Source: Labrenzia sp. VG12 | Lineage (GTDB): Bacteria > Pseudomonadota > Alphaproteobacteria > Rhizobiales > Stappiaceae | Direction: 5' to 3' | NCBI RefSeq assembly: GCF_002237595.1 | Contig: NZ_CP022529.1 | Coordinates: 3,038,001-3,102,000 of the forward strand | Length of the DNA: 64,000 bases | Shown: piece by piece, positions 34,440 through 43,915 of the stretch | Position numbering within the stretch: position 1 is the stretch's first letter | Layout of the letters: each line of letters starts with the position of its first letter | Notes under the pieces: model-generated | The model's input: the letters and a program-made list of their open reading frames with translations, nothing else | Told to the model about the DNA's origin: nothing | The model's database searches: none | Position numbers and translations under genes: made by a program

Positions 34440-34449
34440 TGACATACGT
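34440..34449 (-). promoter_or_regulatory. LacI-type operator half-site upstream of lacI
   Basis: TGACATACGT, identical over ten bases to the two sites before the ABC operon (33230 and 33261), lies 37 bases upstream of the regulator start. The other half of the palindrome is degenerate (CAATCA). It suggests autoregulation. Confidence 0.65.
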
Positions 34450-34679
34450 CAATCAAGTTGTATCCAACTCCTCGAAACCGAACCGGCTTTGTCCAACAAA
34501 GTCAGCCGCTTGCAGGTAAACCGGCCATGTCTGACAGGGATATACAGCACCGATTCGCAGAAAAGGTCATTCGTTTAGCCGGGGCATATCAAGAGAATGG
34601 TGGACGACCTTCTTGCCAGAGACTTGTTGCCGCGACGCAATGTTAACGTTTGACGCTGTAAACGATCCCGGCGGCACCG

Positions 34680-34718
34680 CTTGTAATTGTATTTACAAGA
34701 AGAGTTGCTACATAAGAT
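34680..34718 (+). promoter_or_regulatory. Possible promoter/operator of the AAA+ cluster
   Basis: An imperfect palindrome, CTTGTAATTGTATTTACAAG (34680-34699), lies in an AT-rich stretch 53-72 bases before the first gene. TTTACA inside it could be a -35 box, with TAAGAT about 15 bases on as a poor -10. Weak evidence only. Confidence 0.3.
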
Positions 34719-34751
34719 GTGTTATTTTTAGGAAAATTCAGGAAGGGGCCC

Positions 34752-35828
34752 ATGGCAGATTTCAATGTTCAAATCGAGAAATCGAAACAGGAAGTGGCTG
34801 CAGCGCAGCAGAAGATCAACGAGCTGACTTCGAAAATCGAATCCGCACGTGGAAAGCTGGAGGCCGGCCAGGACATCTCGATCGACATTGAAAACGCAAC
34901 CCTGGACGACGTTCATGCGCATACCGAGCTGATGGGCGCCAACATCGCCGAGCTGATCATGGGTCTCGACGATGTCACGGCGAATTTCTCCAAGGACTTC
35001 GACGCCATGCGTTCGAAGACCGGCTGGGAGACCTTTATCGGCTTCTTCTCCAAGCAGCGCTCCGACAGCATTCGTCAGGAACGCATGCGCACCGCCAGCA
35101 TCGACGACAAGCTGCAGGACCTGATTTCCAAGTCCAATGTCATCGGCCAGCTGCTGCAGGAACAGCTCAACACGCTGAACGAACATTCCAAGCGGGTGGA
35201 AACCAACCTGTCCGGCACGCTCGCCCAGCGGGAACAGACCGTCGGCACGCTGGAAGACATCAAGCAGAAGCTGGTCGCGATGGACCCGGACATCATCGCG
35301 CTGGAAAACAAGATTTCGATGGAAACCGACGCCGCCGCCCGGACCAAGCTGGAGAGCGAGCTGGCGGAACTCAATTCCGAATACAATCGTCTTGCGCAGG
35401 AAGAGCAGGTCAAGCTCGCCGAAAGCCAGACGCTGGAACGCTACATCGAGAAAGGCAAGACCTGGGTCGACAGCCTTCAGAACCAGGCGGCCACCCAGAT
35501 GGTGCTGATCAACAAGCTGCAGACGGATACCAAGCAGCGAGTCGTTCTCTATGATGCCCTGGTCAAGTCGCTGAAAACGGCACAGCAGCAGGATGTTGCC
35601 CACAAGATCAACGAGATCGGAGTGGCGACCGACAAGGAAGCCCAGTCTGCCATGGCCGCCATCGGCTCTGCCACCAACCAGCGCATGGCCGACATGATGG
35701 AAGCCCATGAGGACCACATGGTCTTCGCCCGCAAGGTGCTGGAAGAAAAGGCAAAGTCGGACGAGCGCTTCGCCCGCCGCTTTGAAAAGATCGTCGAGAA
35801 ACACGACAAGAACGCCTACGGTGCCTGA
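34752..35828 (+). CDS. Coiled-coil protein, first gene of the AAA+ cluster
   Basis: A 358-residue soluble protein starting MADFNVQIEKSKQEVAAAQQ, with GGAAGGGG upstream. Heptad-like helices cover most of the length (about 1-45, 100-260 and 290-350), with no signal peptide and no cysteine. Segments such as GWETFIGFFSKQRSDSIRQ and LERYIEKGKTWVDSLQNQAA, followed by an extended helical C terminus, are arranged rather like TelA-type toxic-anion resistance proteins. I cannot establish homology by eye. The gene is 24 bases before the next and probably co-transcribed with all five. Its function is unknown. Confidence 0.75.
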   Translation: MADFNVQIEKSKQEVAAAQQKINELTSKIESARGKLEAGQDISIDIENATLDDVHAHTELMGANIAELIMGLDDVTANFSKDFDAMRSKTGWETFIGFFSKQRSDSIRQERMRTASIDDKLQDLISKSNVIGQLLQEQLNTLNEHSKRVETNLSGTLAQREQTVGTLEDIKQKLVAMDPDIIALENKISMETDAAARTKLESELAELNSEYNRLAQEEQVKLAESQTLERYIEKGKTWVDSLQNQAATQMVLINKLQTDTKQRVVLYDALVKSLKTAQQQDVAHKINEIGVATDKEAQSAMAAIGSATNQRMADMMEAHEDHMVFARKVLEEKAKSDERFARRFEKIVEKHDKNAYGA

Positions 35829-35852
35829 CACTCCGGTTCGGGAGCCTAAGCG

Positions 35853-36986
35853 TTGGATCTGACACTGGATCACAGAACCCTGGAAGAAGCGCATGAAACA
35901 CGGCGCTACTTCGCCAAGTTCGAGCGGATCATCCATCACCTGAAGGGTGTCGCCGACAGCGTCGTCAATGAAAACACGGCGCTGGCGAGCGAGATTCCCA
36001 TCCTGCAGCAATACCTGGCGGCCCTGTCCGGCACGTTCACGGCGCTGTCCTACAAGTATCTGCTGGCCGGCCGCGTGTCCGAAATGATGCCGTCCCTGCT
36101 CAGCATCGACCGGCAGGACAGCGGATTTCCCGTCTACCAGGAACTGCTGCAGATGGCGAATGACGCCATGCAGGTGGACAACCACCTGCGGTCGCTGCCG
36201 GACATGCGCGGCCTCAAGCTGGCGATGATCAACCACATCCTGCGGGAACAGTCGGCGCCGACCAACCTGCAATTTGCGGCCTCTCAGCGCCAGTATTACG
36301 AAGAGCTTGCCGGAAGCGAGCTGTTCTGGGCGCGCAACGATCCCCGCCTCACCTGGACCGGGAATGTCACGGAAAGCCGCCGCAGGTACCGGCTGCACTG
36401 GGCGGTCTATGACAGCCAGCAGAATATTCCGCTCATCTACATCATGGACGTCGAGGACAGCGGCAAGCGCCCGCTTGCCAAGGACGAGCGCCGCTGGCCG
36501 CGGGTTCAAAGCCACCTGACGGCCCAATCCGCAGCGTCCCTAAAGCTGGTCACGATCGCGCGCGGCTTCGACCGGGATTTCGACGACCTGCACCCCAAGC
36601 GGCTTCGGCGCTTTTTTGTCGGACCGATGTACAGCCACACCTTCACCCAGCAAACCGGCCCCCTGCGGGACGTGCTAGCGGAGGTCGACGGCCGGCCCGG
36701 GGAAGACTGGGCGCTTGCCTGGACCACGGAGACGCTGGTGTCTTCCGGCTCCGAATATGAAGCCTCGGGGTTCTTCTCCTCCGTCGAACGGCAGATCTAT
36801 GAGCTCGACCCGCTGGCAGCCGGCAGCGCCACGTCCTATGAGGTGGCCGGCCATACGCATCAGCAGCGGTCGCTGATCCTGCCGCAGCGCCCCTACCAGA
36901 TTCTGGCGGAACGCGATCCGCCCGGCTTTTCCCATATCCGCAAATACGCCGTTACGCCTGCGGGCAAAATTCTCAGCTACAAATAG
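35853..36986 (+). CDS. Unrecognised 377-residue protein of the AAA+ cluster
   Basis: The frame starts with TTG at 35853 (GGGAG eight bases upstream). The next in-frame ATG is about 78 codons later, so the TTG start is likely. The N-terminal 130 residues are helical (ETRRYFAKFERIIHHLKGVA). The middle contains YRLHWAVYDSQQNIPLIYIM and LKLVTIARGFDRDFDDLHPK, and near the C terminus HQQRSLILPQRPYQILAERD. No signal peptide or membrane helix is visible, so it is probably cytosolic. I do not recognise the family. It ends nine bases before the ATPase gene. Confidence 0.7.
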   Translation: MDLTLDHRTLEEAHETRRYFAKFERIIHHLKGVADSVVNENTALASEIPILQQYLAALSGTFTALSYKYLLAGRVSEMMPSLLSIDRQDSGFPVYQELLQMANDAMQVDNHLRSLPDMRGLKLAMINHILREQSAPTNLQFAASQRQYYEELAGSELFWARNDPRLTWTGNVTESRRRYRLHWAVYDSQQNIPLIYIMDVEDSGKRPLAKDERRWPRVQSHLTAQSAASLKLVTIARGFDRDFDDLHPKRLRRFFVGPMYSHTFTQQTGPLRDVLAEVDGRPGEDWALAWTTETLVSSGSEYEASGFFSSVERQIYELDPLAAGSATSYEVAGHTHQQRSLILPQRPYQILAERDPPGFSHIRKYAVTPAGKILSYK

Positions 36987-36995
36987 GTTTCACGC

Positions 36996-38948
36996 GTGAC
37001 CCTTTCCAACGACCTCATGGAACTGAAAGAAGACAAGATCCGCGAGAAATATCCACTCGCGGAAGCGATGTTGCAGGGCTTTGACCACACACCGCGCATC
37101 GCCAAGAAAAGCGCACCCGACCGTGTGTCTTCCGAACGTTCGCCAGGGCTCGGCTCCCGCCGGCGCTTCCGCTCCACCACCCCGGGCCTGGTCAGCCGTT
37201 CCACGGCGCGGCCGGAAGGCGTACAGCTTTCAGAGCGTATTCTGGAAAGCGACGACGACGCGCTGACCACGCCGCTGCAGGCGAGCCTGCTCCGCGCCCT
37301 GCGCCGTGCCTTGTCGGTCGCCCAGGTGACGTCTGACCAGTTTGCCGACCAGACCGGATTGTCGGACCTGAAACGGGCCAACCTGGCCGGGACCCTCGAT
37401 GCCTCCCAGAAGCTGCGATTTGAAAAGCTGCTCAATGCCAGCGCGCTGATTTCCCTGCATGTCTTTGCCAACATGACGGATTTTCTGGTGTCCGGCCTGT
37501 CGGCCGACGAAGGCGAAGCGGAAATCCAGTGCGGCGATGTCGAGGAAATCCTGATCGACAACGACCAGCTCGCCCTGCACGGAACGCTCTGGGAACTCGA
37601 CCAGGAGATCGCCGCGGCCGGCGTCGACACCGATGCCAAGCTGATCGCACTTGTCACATCCTTCTGCGAGCAGCTGATGGAAAAGGTGACCCTGCGCGCC
37701 GAAGGCCTCAACGAGCTCGCCCCCTTTTCCGAAGCGCAGTACCGGGTCGAGGCCGACAATTTCGAGATCACCGGCTTCACACCGTCGGCCCATGCGCGTT
37801 CGACCACGCTAACCATGGCCTTCAAGAAGCCCGAAGAGGTTGTCGGCAACCATATCGCCAAATACCAGGCCATGAAGCTTGCCAAGATGCTTATGGCCTA
37901 CGATTTCGAGCGAAAGCTGAACCCTTTTGCCGAGCTTGGTGGTTTCATCTTCACCTTCATGGGTGACGGCAAGCCGGGCACCGGCAAGACCACGCTGATC
38001 CAGATGATGGCCGGCATGATCAACGACTATTGCCAGGTCGCCGGCTATCCGTTCCGCTACCAGAATCTCTCGACCGACAGCATCGACAGCTACCAGGGCA
38101 AATCGGCCCAGAACGCCAAGGCCTTCATTCGCAACGTCATCGACCCGAATGTCATCGGCTTCGGCACCATCGACGACATCGATCAGCTCGCCGGCAAACG
38201 CGGCGACCGCCAGTCTTCCGCAGGTCAGCTGGAGATCACCGCCGTCCTGATGGAAAGCTTCGCCGGGGCCAACACGGTGGTGCGCGGCAACTGCACCTTC
38301 GGCATGTTCTCCAACTATCCGGAAAATGTCGACGACGCGCTGCGCCAGCGGGCCGGCGCACGTTTCCTGGTCGACGGGCCGCAGACCCGTGAGGACTATA
38401 TCGACATCCTGCATCTCCTGATGGGCAAGAACCATTCGATCCCCGTCGGCGAGCACGAGCTGTTCGAGGCGCAGGCGATCAAGAAGGCGGTCGCGGCCTC
38501 CTATGACAAGCACTCCCGTCCCCAGGAAGACGCGCTCCTGAAGGTCTTCGACAAGGTGCAGGCAGATATTGGCGGTCTCGACACGATCGCCAAGCTGGGC
38601 GCCTATCTGAAAGGCATCCAGGAAGCGGACGAGCGTTTCACCGGCCGTGCGATCAAGAACATCACGGACGCCATCAAGGTGCGCGCGATGGACTTCGAGC
38701 TGCCCGATGAGTGGATGGAAAATCCGGACCTGTTCCTGTTCAGGGACTATGACACCAAGAAATCCATGATCGCCGACCTCGCCCAGCCGATCACGGTGGA
38801 GATGGTCATCCAGGAGATCAACCGCTACGCCGACAGCGAATTCCGCTATGCGGACAAGTCCGACGAAGTGGCGATTGAAAACGCGGTTCGCGAGATGCAG
38901 CGCATGGAGGAGGCCAAGCGCCGCTACATGGAAGCCAACCGCCCATGA
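36996..38948 (+). CDS. AAA+ family ATPase with large N-terminal region
   Basis: A 650-residue protein from a GTG start; an ATG at 37017 is the alternative. The first 290 residues are a basic, then acidic helical region without a known domain. The AAA+ core follows: Walker A GKPGTGKT (residues 325-332), a Walker B-like VIGFGTIDDID (386-396), a sensor-1-like FGMFSNYP, and an arginine-finger candidate in LRQRAGARFLVDGP. A C-terminal helical lid ends in a charged helix. It probably remodels or unfolds a partner, perhaps the coiled-coil protein or the membrane protein of the same operon. The overlap with the next gene (ATGA) supports co-translation. Confidence 0.85.
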   Translation: MTLSNDLMELKEDKIREKYPLAEAMLQGFDHTPRIAKKSAPDRVSSERSPGLGSRRRFRSTTPGLVSRSTARPEGVQLSERILESDDDALTTPLQASLLRALRRALSVAQVTSDQFADQTGLSDLKRANLAGTLDASQKLRFEKLLNASALISLHVFANMTDFLVSGLSADEGEAEIQCGDVEEILIDNDQLALHGTLWELDQEIAAAGVDTDAKLIALVTSFCEQLMEKVTLRAEGLNELAPFSEAQYRVEADNFEITGFTPSAHARSTTLTMAFKKPEEVVGNHIAKYQAMKLAKMLMAYDFERKLNPFAELGGFIFTFMGDGKPGTGKTTLIQMMAGMINDYCQVAGYPFRYQNLSTDSIDSYQGKSAQNAKAFIRNVIDPNVIGFGTIDDIDQLAGKRGDRQSSAGQLEITAVLMESFAGANTVVRGNCTFGMFSNYPENVDDALRQRAGARFLVDGPQTREDYIDILHLLMGKNHSIPVGEHELFEAQAIKKAVAASYDKHSRPQEDALLKVFDKVQADIGGLDTIAKLGAYLKGIQEADERFTGRAIKNITDAIKVRAMDFELPDEWMENPDLFLFRDYDTKKSMIADLAQPITVEMVIQEINRYADSEFRYADKSDEVAIENAVREMQRMEEAKRRYMEANRP

Positions 38949-40309
38949 TGCGTCTCGTCAAACATGGACTGATGTATGGCAACCTGATCGAGGTGACGTC
39001 TCCGTCCATGGTTGCCCGCTACAATCGGGCCCTGGAACACCTGACCGGCAAGCAAACGAGCCTCCAGGAATTCCACATCGACATATCCGGATATTCACCG
39101 GAGATCGGGGACGAGCTTGGCGACGAACATTACCTGAACCCGAACGGCTCCAACCGGCAGTTCATTCTGCTGACTGTCGAGCAGAAGACCGCCCCGCTGC
39201 TCAATGCCAGGTTTTCGACATCCAGAAAGATCCTGCGCCGTTTCATCGACGACAACGAGGAACAGCTCTTTGCGCTCTCCATTCGTGACAGCATTGTCGG
39301 CGAGCTGATCAACTCCGTCTATTCGCTGAGGTCTCCAAGGGATCTCTTCGACATCCGCACCATTGAAATCGAGGCAGACACGGTTGGCGGTCATGCAGAG
39401 GCCGGCGAGGATCTCGGGGACCTGATCGAACGCTTCATGAAGGAGCCGGACGGCTGGTGGGACGACGTGCTCATCGCCGAGATGATCGAGCTGTCCAAAC
39501 AGACCGGCGACATCATCCGCACGCCCCTCACGCTGCAAAATGTCCGTTACGAGCAGCGGAATTTCTATACCTCGCACTATGGCGGTCTTTATGTGTTCCG
39601 GGACGTGAAGGACTCGGCCGTGATTGCCCCGTCCGACACGGATATCGTGGTCGACTTGCCTGTCAATGAAGTGCTGACCCTCGAAGACCGTCAGTCGATT
39701 GCCGAATTTCTGTACCGGAATACCCTGGTCGAACCGATCTACGAGGCCTGCGGAGAACGCGCGGCCAACATTTTGAAACAGAAACTCGACTTCATCGTCA
39801 TTGACGCCGCAGCCGGTCAGGGCGAGGACCTGAGTGACGTCACCCGGCGCGATCTGCGTGTCCTGAAGCGGAAATATCACCAGAACCTTCCGCCCGAATA
39901 TCACGCGCTCGACCGGGCGGTCCGAACGCTTGGCCGCGGCGGCGGCAGTGGCTGGCCATCGGTCGACAATCCCGCCTATTTCTACCTGCTGAGGTCCCGC
40001 AACCACCGCGACCGGGATCTGGTGAACATGCTGCTGGCGGACCTGACAAAACTGGACTTCCGCCAGCTGTTCATTTGCCACAAGGATGCGTTTTACGCCC
40101 ACTACGCGACCTGGTCCGACACCAAGAAGACCTATGCCGCCAATTTCCTGGCCGAGGAATACCTCGTCGACAAGGTCGGCACCCGTCTGGAACTGTTCGG
40201 ACCGGAACCCGGCATGGAAGAAGACGAGGTCGAGGATTACGGCTTCGGCCGCAATCGCGGGCCCTGGGGCGCCGTACCGCAAGATGAGGACGAGGACCGA
40301 GCGCGATGA
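38945..40309 (+). CDS. Conserved protein of unknown function (possibly DUF6638) of the AAA+ cluster
   Basis: A 454-residue protein that starts inside the ATPase stop (ATGATG; the second ATG is equally possible). It starts MMRLVKHGLMYGNLIEVTSP, contains FHIDISGYSPEIGDELGDEH and RNFYTSHYGGLYVFRDVKDS, and ends in an acidic tail. There is no signal peptide or membrane segment. I associate this type of protein with an uncharacterised alphaproteobacterial family (DUF6638), from memory and unverified. A role as adaptor or substrate for the ATPase is a guess based on tight linkage. Confidence 0.7.
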   Translation: MMRLVKHGLMYGNLIEVTSPSMVARYNRALEHLTGKQTSLQEFHIDISGYSPEIGDELGDEHYLNPNGSNRQFILLTVEQKTAPLLNARFSTSRKILRRFIDDNEEQLFALSIRDSIVGELINSVYSLRSPRDLFDIRTIEIEADTVGGHAEAGEDLGDLIERFMKEPDGWWDDVLIAEMIELSKQTGDIIRTPLTLQNVRYEQRNFYTSHYGGLYVFRDVKDSAVIAPSDTDIVVDLPVNEVLTLEDRQSIAEFLYRNTLVEPIYEACGERAANILKQKLDFIVIDAAAGQGEDLSDVTRRDLRVLKRKYHQNLPPEYHALDRAVRTLGRGGGSGWPSVDNPAYFYLLRSRNHRDRDLVNMLLADLTKLDFRQLFICHKDAFYAHYATWSDTKKTYAANFLAEEYLVDKVGTRLELFGPEPGMEEDEVEDYGFGRNRGPWGAVPQDEDEDRAR

Positions 40310-40974
40310 AATATCTCAAATGGATCATCGGCATTCCGCTGCTCATCGTGGTCGTTGCCTTCCTGCATTACACGCTGCCTGGCCGCGATGTCGTGCGCAT
40401 TGTCGGCACCGACGTCAAACGCATGGACATCGGCTCTTCGGCCTTCTTCTGGGCCGCGCCGGACGCCGGCACCAACCCGAACTGGACCCGTGACGTGCGC
40501 TTCATCAGCACGGTGTGGCCGGACGGACGTCCCAGGGTCTATCGCAACGAAGACACCGATTGGGGCTGGCCTCCCTATTTCAAGTTCGACAGCAGCAACA
40601 TAACCGCCCGCGCCCAGGACCTGGTCAAGAAAGAGGGCGACGTCTGGGTCGCCGTTACCCACTACGGCTGGCGTGTCGAGCTGTTCACGATCTTTCCGAA
40701 CGCCATCGACATCGAGGTCGTTGACGGACCTGACACGTTGCTGATCCCCTGGTTCAACATCCTGTTCATCCTGGTGCTCGCCGCGCTTGGCATGCTGATC
40801 CTGAAGACCGTGAATGCCTTCAAGAAACGCCGGATCGATCCGGTTGTCGACAGCATCGACGGCTTCATGGACGATGTCGGCGACAATGCGGAACAGGCAC
40901 GCGCCCATGCCTCCAAACGGGCAAGCGAAGCCACCAGCGGCTTCCGGCGCTGGCTGAAGCGCTGGTTCGGCTGA
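40306..40974 (+). CDS. DUF1523 membrane protein of the AAA+ cluster
   Basis: A 222-residue protein with an N-terminal anchor (WIIGIPLLIVVVAFLHYTLP), then a likely periplasmic domain with RDVVRIVGTDVKRMD and DVRFISTVWPDGRPRVYRNE that matches DUF1523. A second membrane helix follows (WFNILFILVLAALGMLILKT), with a basic cytosolic tail (RRWLKRWFG). It overlaps the previous gene by four bases. It is the only membrane component of the cluster, so the ATPase may act at the inner membrane through it. Confidence 0.85.
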   Translation: MKYLKWIIGIPLLIVVVAFLHYTLPGRDVVRIVGTDVKRMDIGSSAFFWAAPDAGTNPNWTRDVRFISTVWPDGRPRVYRNEDTDWGWPPYFKFDSSNITARAQDLVKKEGDVWVAVTHYGWRVELFTIFPNAIDIEVVDGPDTLLIPWFNILFILVLAALGMLILKTVNAFKKRRIDPVVDSIDGFMDDVGDNAEQARAHASKRASEATSGFRRWLKRWFG

Positions 40975-41026
40975 GCCAGACAGCGGAAACGCAGAACTCG
41001 CTGCCGTTAATCTCAGGCACATCCTG

Positions 41027-41048
41027 AAAGGGACCGGCAGGTTCCTTT
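41027..41048 (+). terminator. Weak terminator after the AAA+ cluster
   Basis: AAAGGGACC and GGTTCCTTT flank a GGCA loop, pairing over nine positions with one G-U wobble. The T-run is short (TTT within the stem end). It is placed 53 bases after the DUF1523 stop. Confidence 0.4.
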
Positions 41049-41083
41049 CCACGGATTGTCCGTTCTTGTCGGAATACGTCACC

Positions 41084-41116
41084 GATCCTTCGAGACAGCC
41101 CTAGCGCGCTTCCTCA
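41084..41116. repeat. Truncated copy of the long inverted repeat
   Basis: GATCCTTCGAGACAG and a diverged TTCCTCA match one arm of the element at 16806-16909 (GATCCTTCGAGACGG, then TCCTCA). The opposite arm is absent, so this is a fragment. Confidence 0.5.
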
Positions 41117-41234
41117 AAAAAGGGGGTTTGTTTTGGCAGGCCCTCCCCGCAGGCACTCTTCCTCCAGCGCACGGCGGCGACTTTACACAGTTGATTGCCA
41201 CCGCCTTCCACTTCGGTCTCTCACGGCGGCCACC

Positions 41235-41293
41235 TTGACCGGTCCGGCGGAAAGTTTCTAATGTAAACAAATAACTTTACTCGCGGAAAGTTT
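41235..41293 (+). promoter_or_regulatory. Candidate smoR promoter with direct repeats
   Basis: TTGACC (41235-41240) and TAATGT (41259-41264) are 18 bases apart and could form a sigma-70 promoter. GCGGAAAGTTT occurs twice, at 41247-41257 and 41283-41293, 36 bases apart, overlapping and following the promoter. GTAAA and TTTAC also form a small inverted repeat between them. Confidence 0.4.
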
Positions 41294-41363
41294 GCAATTC
41301 GCCTGTATCAACAGGCAATTGCACCAAGAATGACAACAATGCGGCTCACGCCAGGACGAGCAG

Positions 41364-42395
41364 ATGACGGATCGAAAAATCAGAAACATGGAAGAGTTTG
41401 CCTCTGTCAGCGGCATCTCCAGACCGACCGTCTCCAAGTATTTCAACGACCCGGAAAGTGTCCGGCAGTCGACCCGCGAGCGCATCGAGCAGGCCCTGGA
41501 ACGCTATGATTTCCGCCCGAACATTTATGCCATCAACCAGAACCGGCGCCTGACCAAGAATATCGGCATCGTGGTGCCATATCTTGCCGATCCGTTTTTT
41601 GCGGAGATCGCCCGCAACATCGAGCGGCGCTGTATCGAGGCCGGGTTCTGGCCCACCCTGTTCAGTTCCCACGGCGAGCAGGAACAGGAAAACGACATTC
41701 TCTCCAGCCTGCGCTCCCTGAAGCCGGCCGGCGTTCTTCTGGCGCCGCTTGGGCGCGCCTCGGACCGGTCCGTGATCGAAAAGTTCTGCAAGGATGTGCC
41801 GACCGTCCTCTTCGACAGCAATATTGAAGGCATTGGCGAGGCGTTTGTCGGCTCGGACAATTTCAGCTTCGTCTCCCAGACCGTCGAATATCTCACCAGG
41901 TCAGGAGAACCGCCGTGTTTCTTTGAAATGAGCACGCCCGCCAACCCGAACGCCAACAAGCGGCGCAACGCATACCTGAAGGTGATGGAGGACCTCGGGC
42001 ACGAAGCGCACGTGGTCAAGGTCGACGGCGAAGGCTGGGCCTTCGAGGAAATCGGCCGAAATGGGGCACTGCGGATCCTGGACGTGCACGGCTTTCCGAC
42101 CGACACCATCCTGTGCAGCAACGACCGCCTGGCCATCGGCCTCCTGTCCGCCTGTTATGAAAAGGGCTTCCGTGTGGGCCGTGGCGAAGGTTGCGCCCTC
42201 AGGGTCGCCTCCCACGACGACCACCCCTTTTCGCGCTTCACCTGCCCGTCCCTGACGACCGCCGCACATGACTACGACTCCGTTGCCGACCATGCATTCC
42301 GGACTTTGCAGGATCTGATCGAGGCCGGCGGCACCTTCCAAAATCGGCAGGAAACCCTGTTTGCAGCGCGACTTGTGTTACGCGCGTCCGCCTAA
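41364..42395 (+). CDS. smoR: LacI-family regulator of the sorbitol/mannitol operon
   Basis: A 343-residue LacI-type regulator. The helix-turn-helix is MEEFASVSGISRPTVSKYFN, followed by the hinge around NIYAINQN. The ligand domain contains NIGIVVPYLADPFFAEIARN and SNDRLAIGLLSACYEKGFRV. It lies directly upstream of the smoEFGK-smoS-mtlK genes, in the place of a polyol-sensing regulator. The symbol rests on this context. The stop codon overlaps an unusual palindrome likely to be its operator. Confidence 0.82.
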   Translation: MTDRKIRNMEEFASVSGISRPTVSKYFNDPESVRQSTRERIEQALERYDFRPNIYAINQNRRLTKNIGIVVPYLADPFFAEIARNIERRCIEAGFWPTLFSSHGEQEQENDILSSLRSLKPAGVLLAPLGRASDRSVIEKFCKDVPTVLFDSNIEGIGEAFVGSDNFSFVSQTVEYLTRSGEPPCFFEMSTPANPNANKRRNAYLKVMEDLGHEAHVVKVDGEGWAFEEIGRNGALRILDVHGFPTDTILCSNDRLAIGLLSACYEKGFRVGRGEGCALRVASHDDHPFSRFTCPSLTTAAHDYDSVADHAFRTLQDLIEAGGTFQNRQETLFAARLVLRASA

Positions 42396-42425
42396 AATTT
42401 TGCGCGCGTAAAATTTTTCTTGACG
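42394..42425 (+). promoter_or_regulatory. Candidate operator and -35 box of the smo operon
   Basis: AAAATTTT, GCGCGCGT and AAAATTTT follow one another at 42394-42417, giving an extended near-perfect palindrome (core ATTTTGCGCGCGTAAAAT with one mismatched pair). Its CG-rich centre is typical of LacI-family operators. TTGACG follows at 42420-42425 and may be the -35 box. It overlaps the smoR stop. Confidence 0.55.
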
Positions 42426-42480
42426 CCAGACAATTTTTACCTCAGGCTTTGATCAACATCCAAGCCAGGGAGGACATAGG

Positions 42481-43788
<1,308 letters not shown>

Positions 43789-43807
43789 GGGTTTCCTCCC
43801 CTTAACT

Positions 43808-43840
43808 GGGAGGGTGGAACCGATCCACCCTCCCTTTTTA
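43808..43840 (+). terminator. Attenuator-like hairpin with T-run after smoE
   Basis: An eleven-base-pair perfect stem (GGGAGGGTGGA, ACCGA, TCCACCCTCCC) is followed by TTTTTA. It is a full intrinsic terminator in form, 20 bases after smoE and 76 before smoF, so it would cap permease and ATPase expression below binding-protein level. Confidence 0.82.
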
Positions 43841-43915
43841 ATTCTCCTTCGACAAGCACCCCCATCACTCCCTCGTCGCGGTAAGCTTGCTTCCGTCAAC
43901 AGAGAAGGTGTGTCC

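Larger units (their letters stand above)
34404..34751. other. Divergent intergenic region between lacI and the AAA+ cluster
   Basis: Apart from the LacI half-site at 34440-34449 and a possible promoter near 34680-34720, I see nothing coding. A 62-codon frame (34458-34646, plus) has no supporting RBS, overlap or family similarity. AT content rises towards the downstream cluster. Confidence 0.5.
40975..41363. other. Intergenic region before smoR: hairpin, repeat remnant and promoter
   Basis: This 389-base gap holds the hairpin after the DUF1523 gene, a truncated copy of the long inverted repeat (41084-41116), and an AT-rich candidate promoter with 11-base direct repeats. No gene is supported. 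Confidence 0.5.

Noticed and set aside
34458..34646. A possible 62-residue gene on the plus strand before the AAA+ cluster
   Set aside because: Composition and start context are not convincing and it does not overlap or couple with neighbours.
34728..36527. A 599-codon open frame on the minus strand opposite the AAA+ cluster genes
   Set aside because: It covers two well-spaced plus genes and their gap, and has no RBS or conserved motifs.
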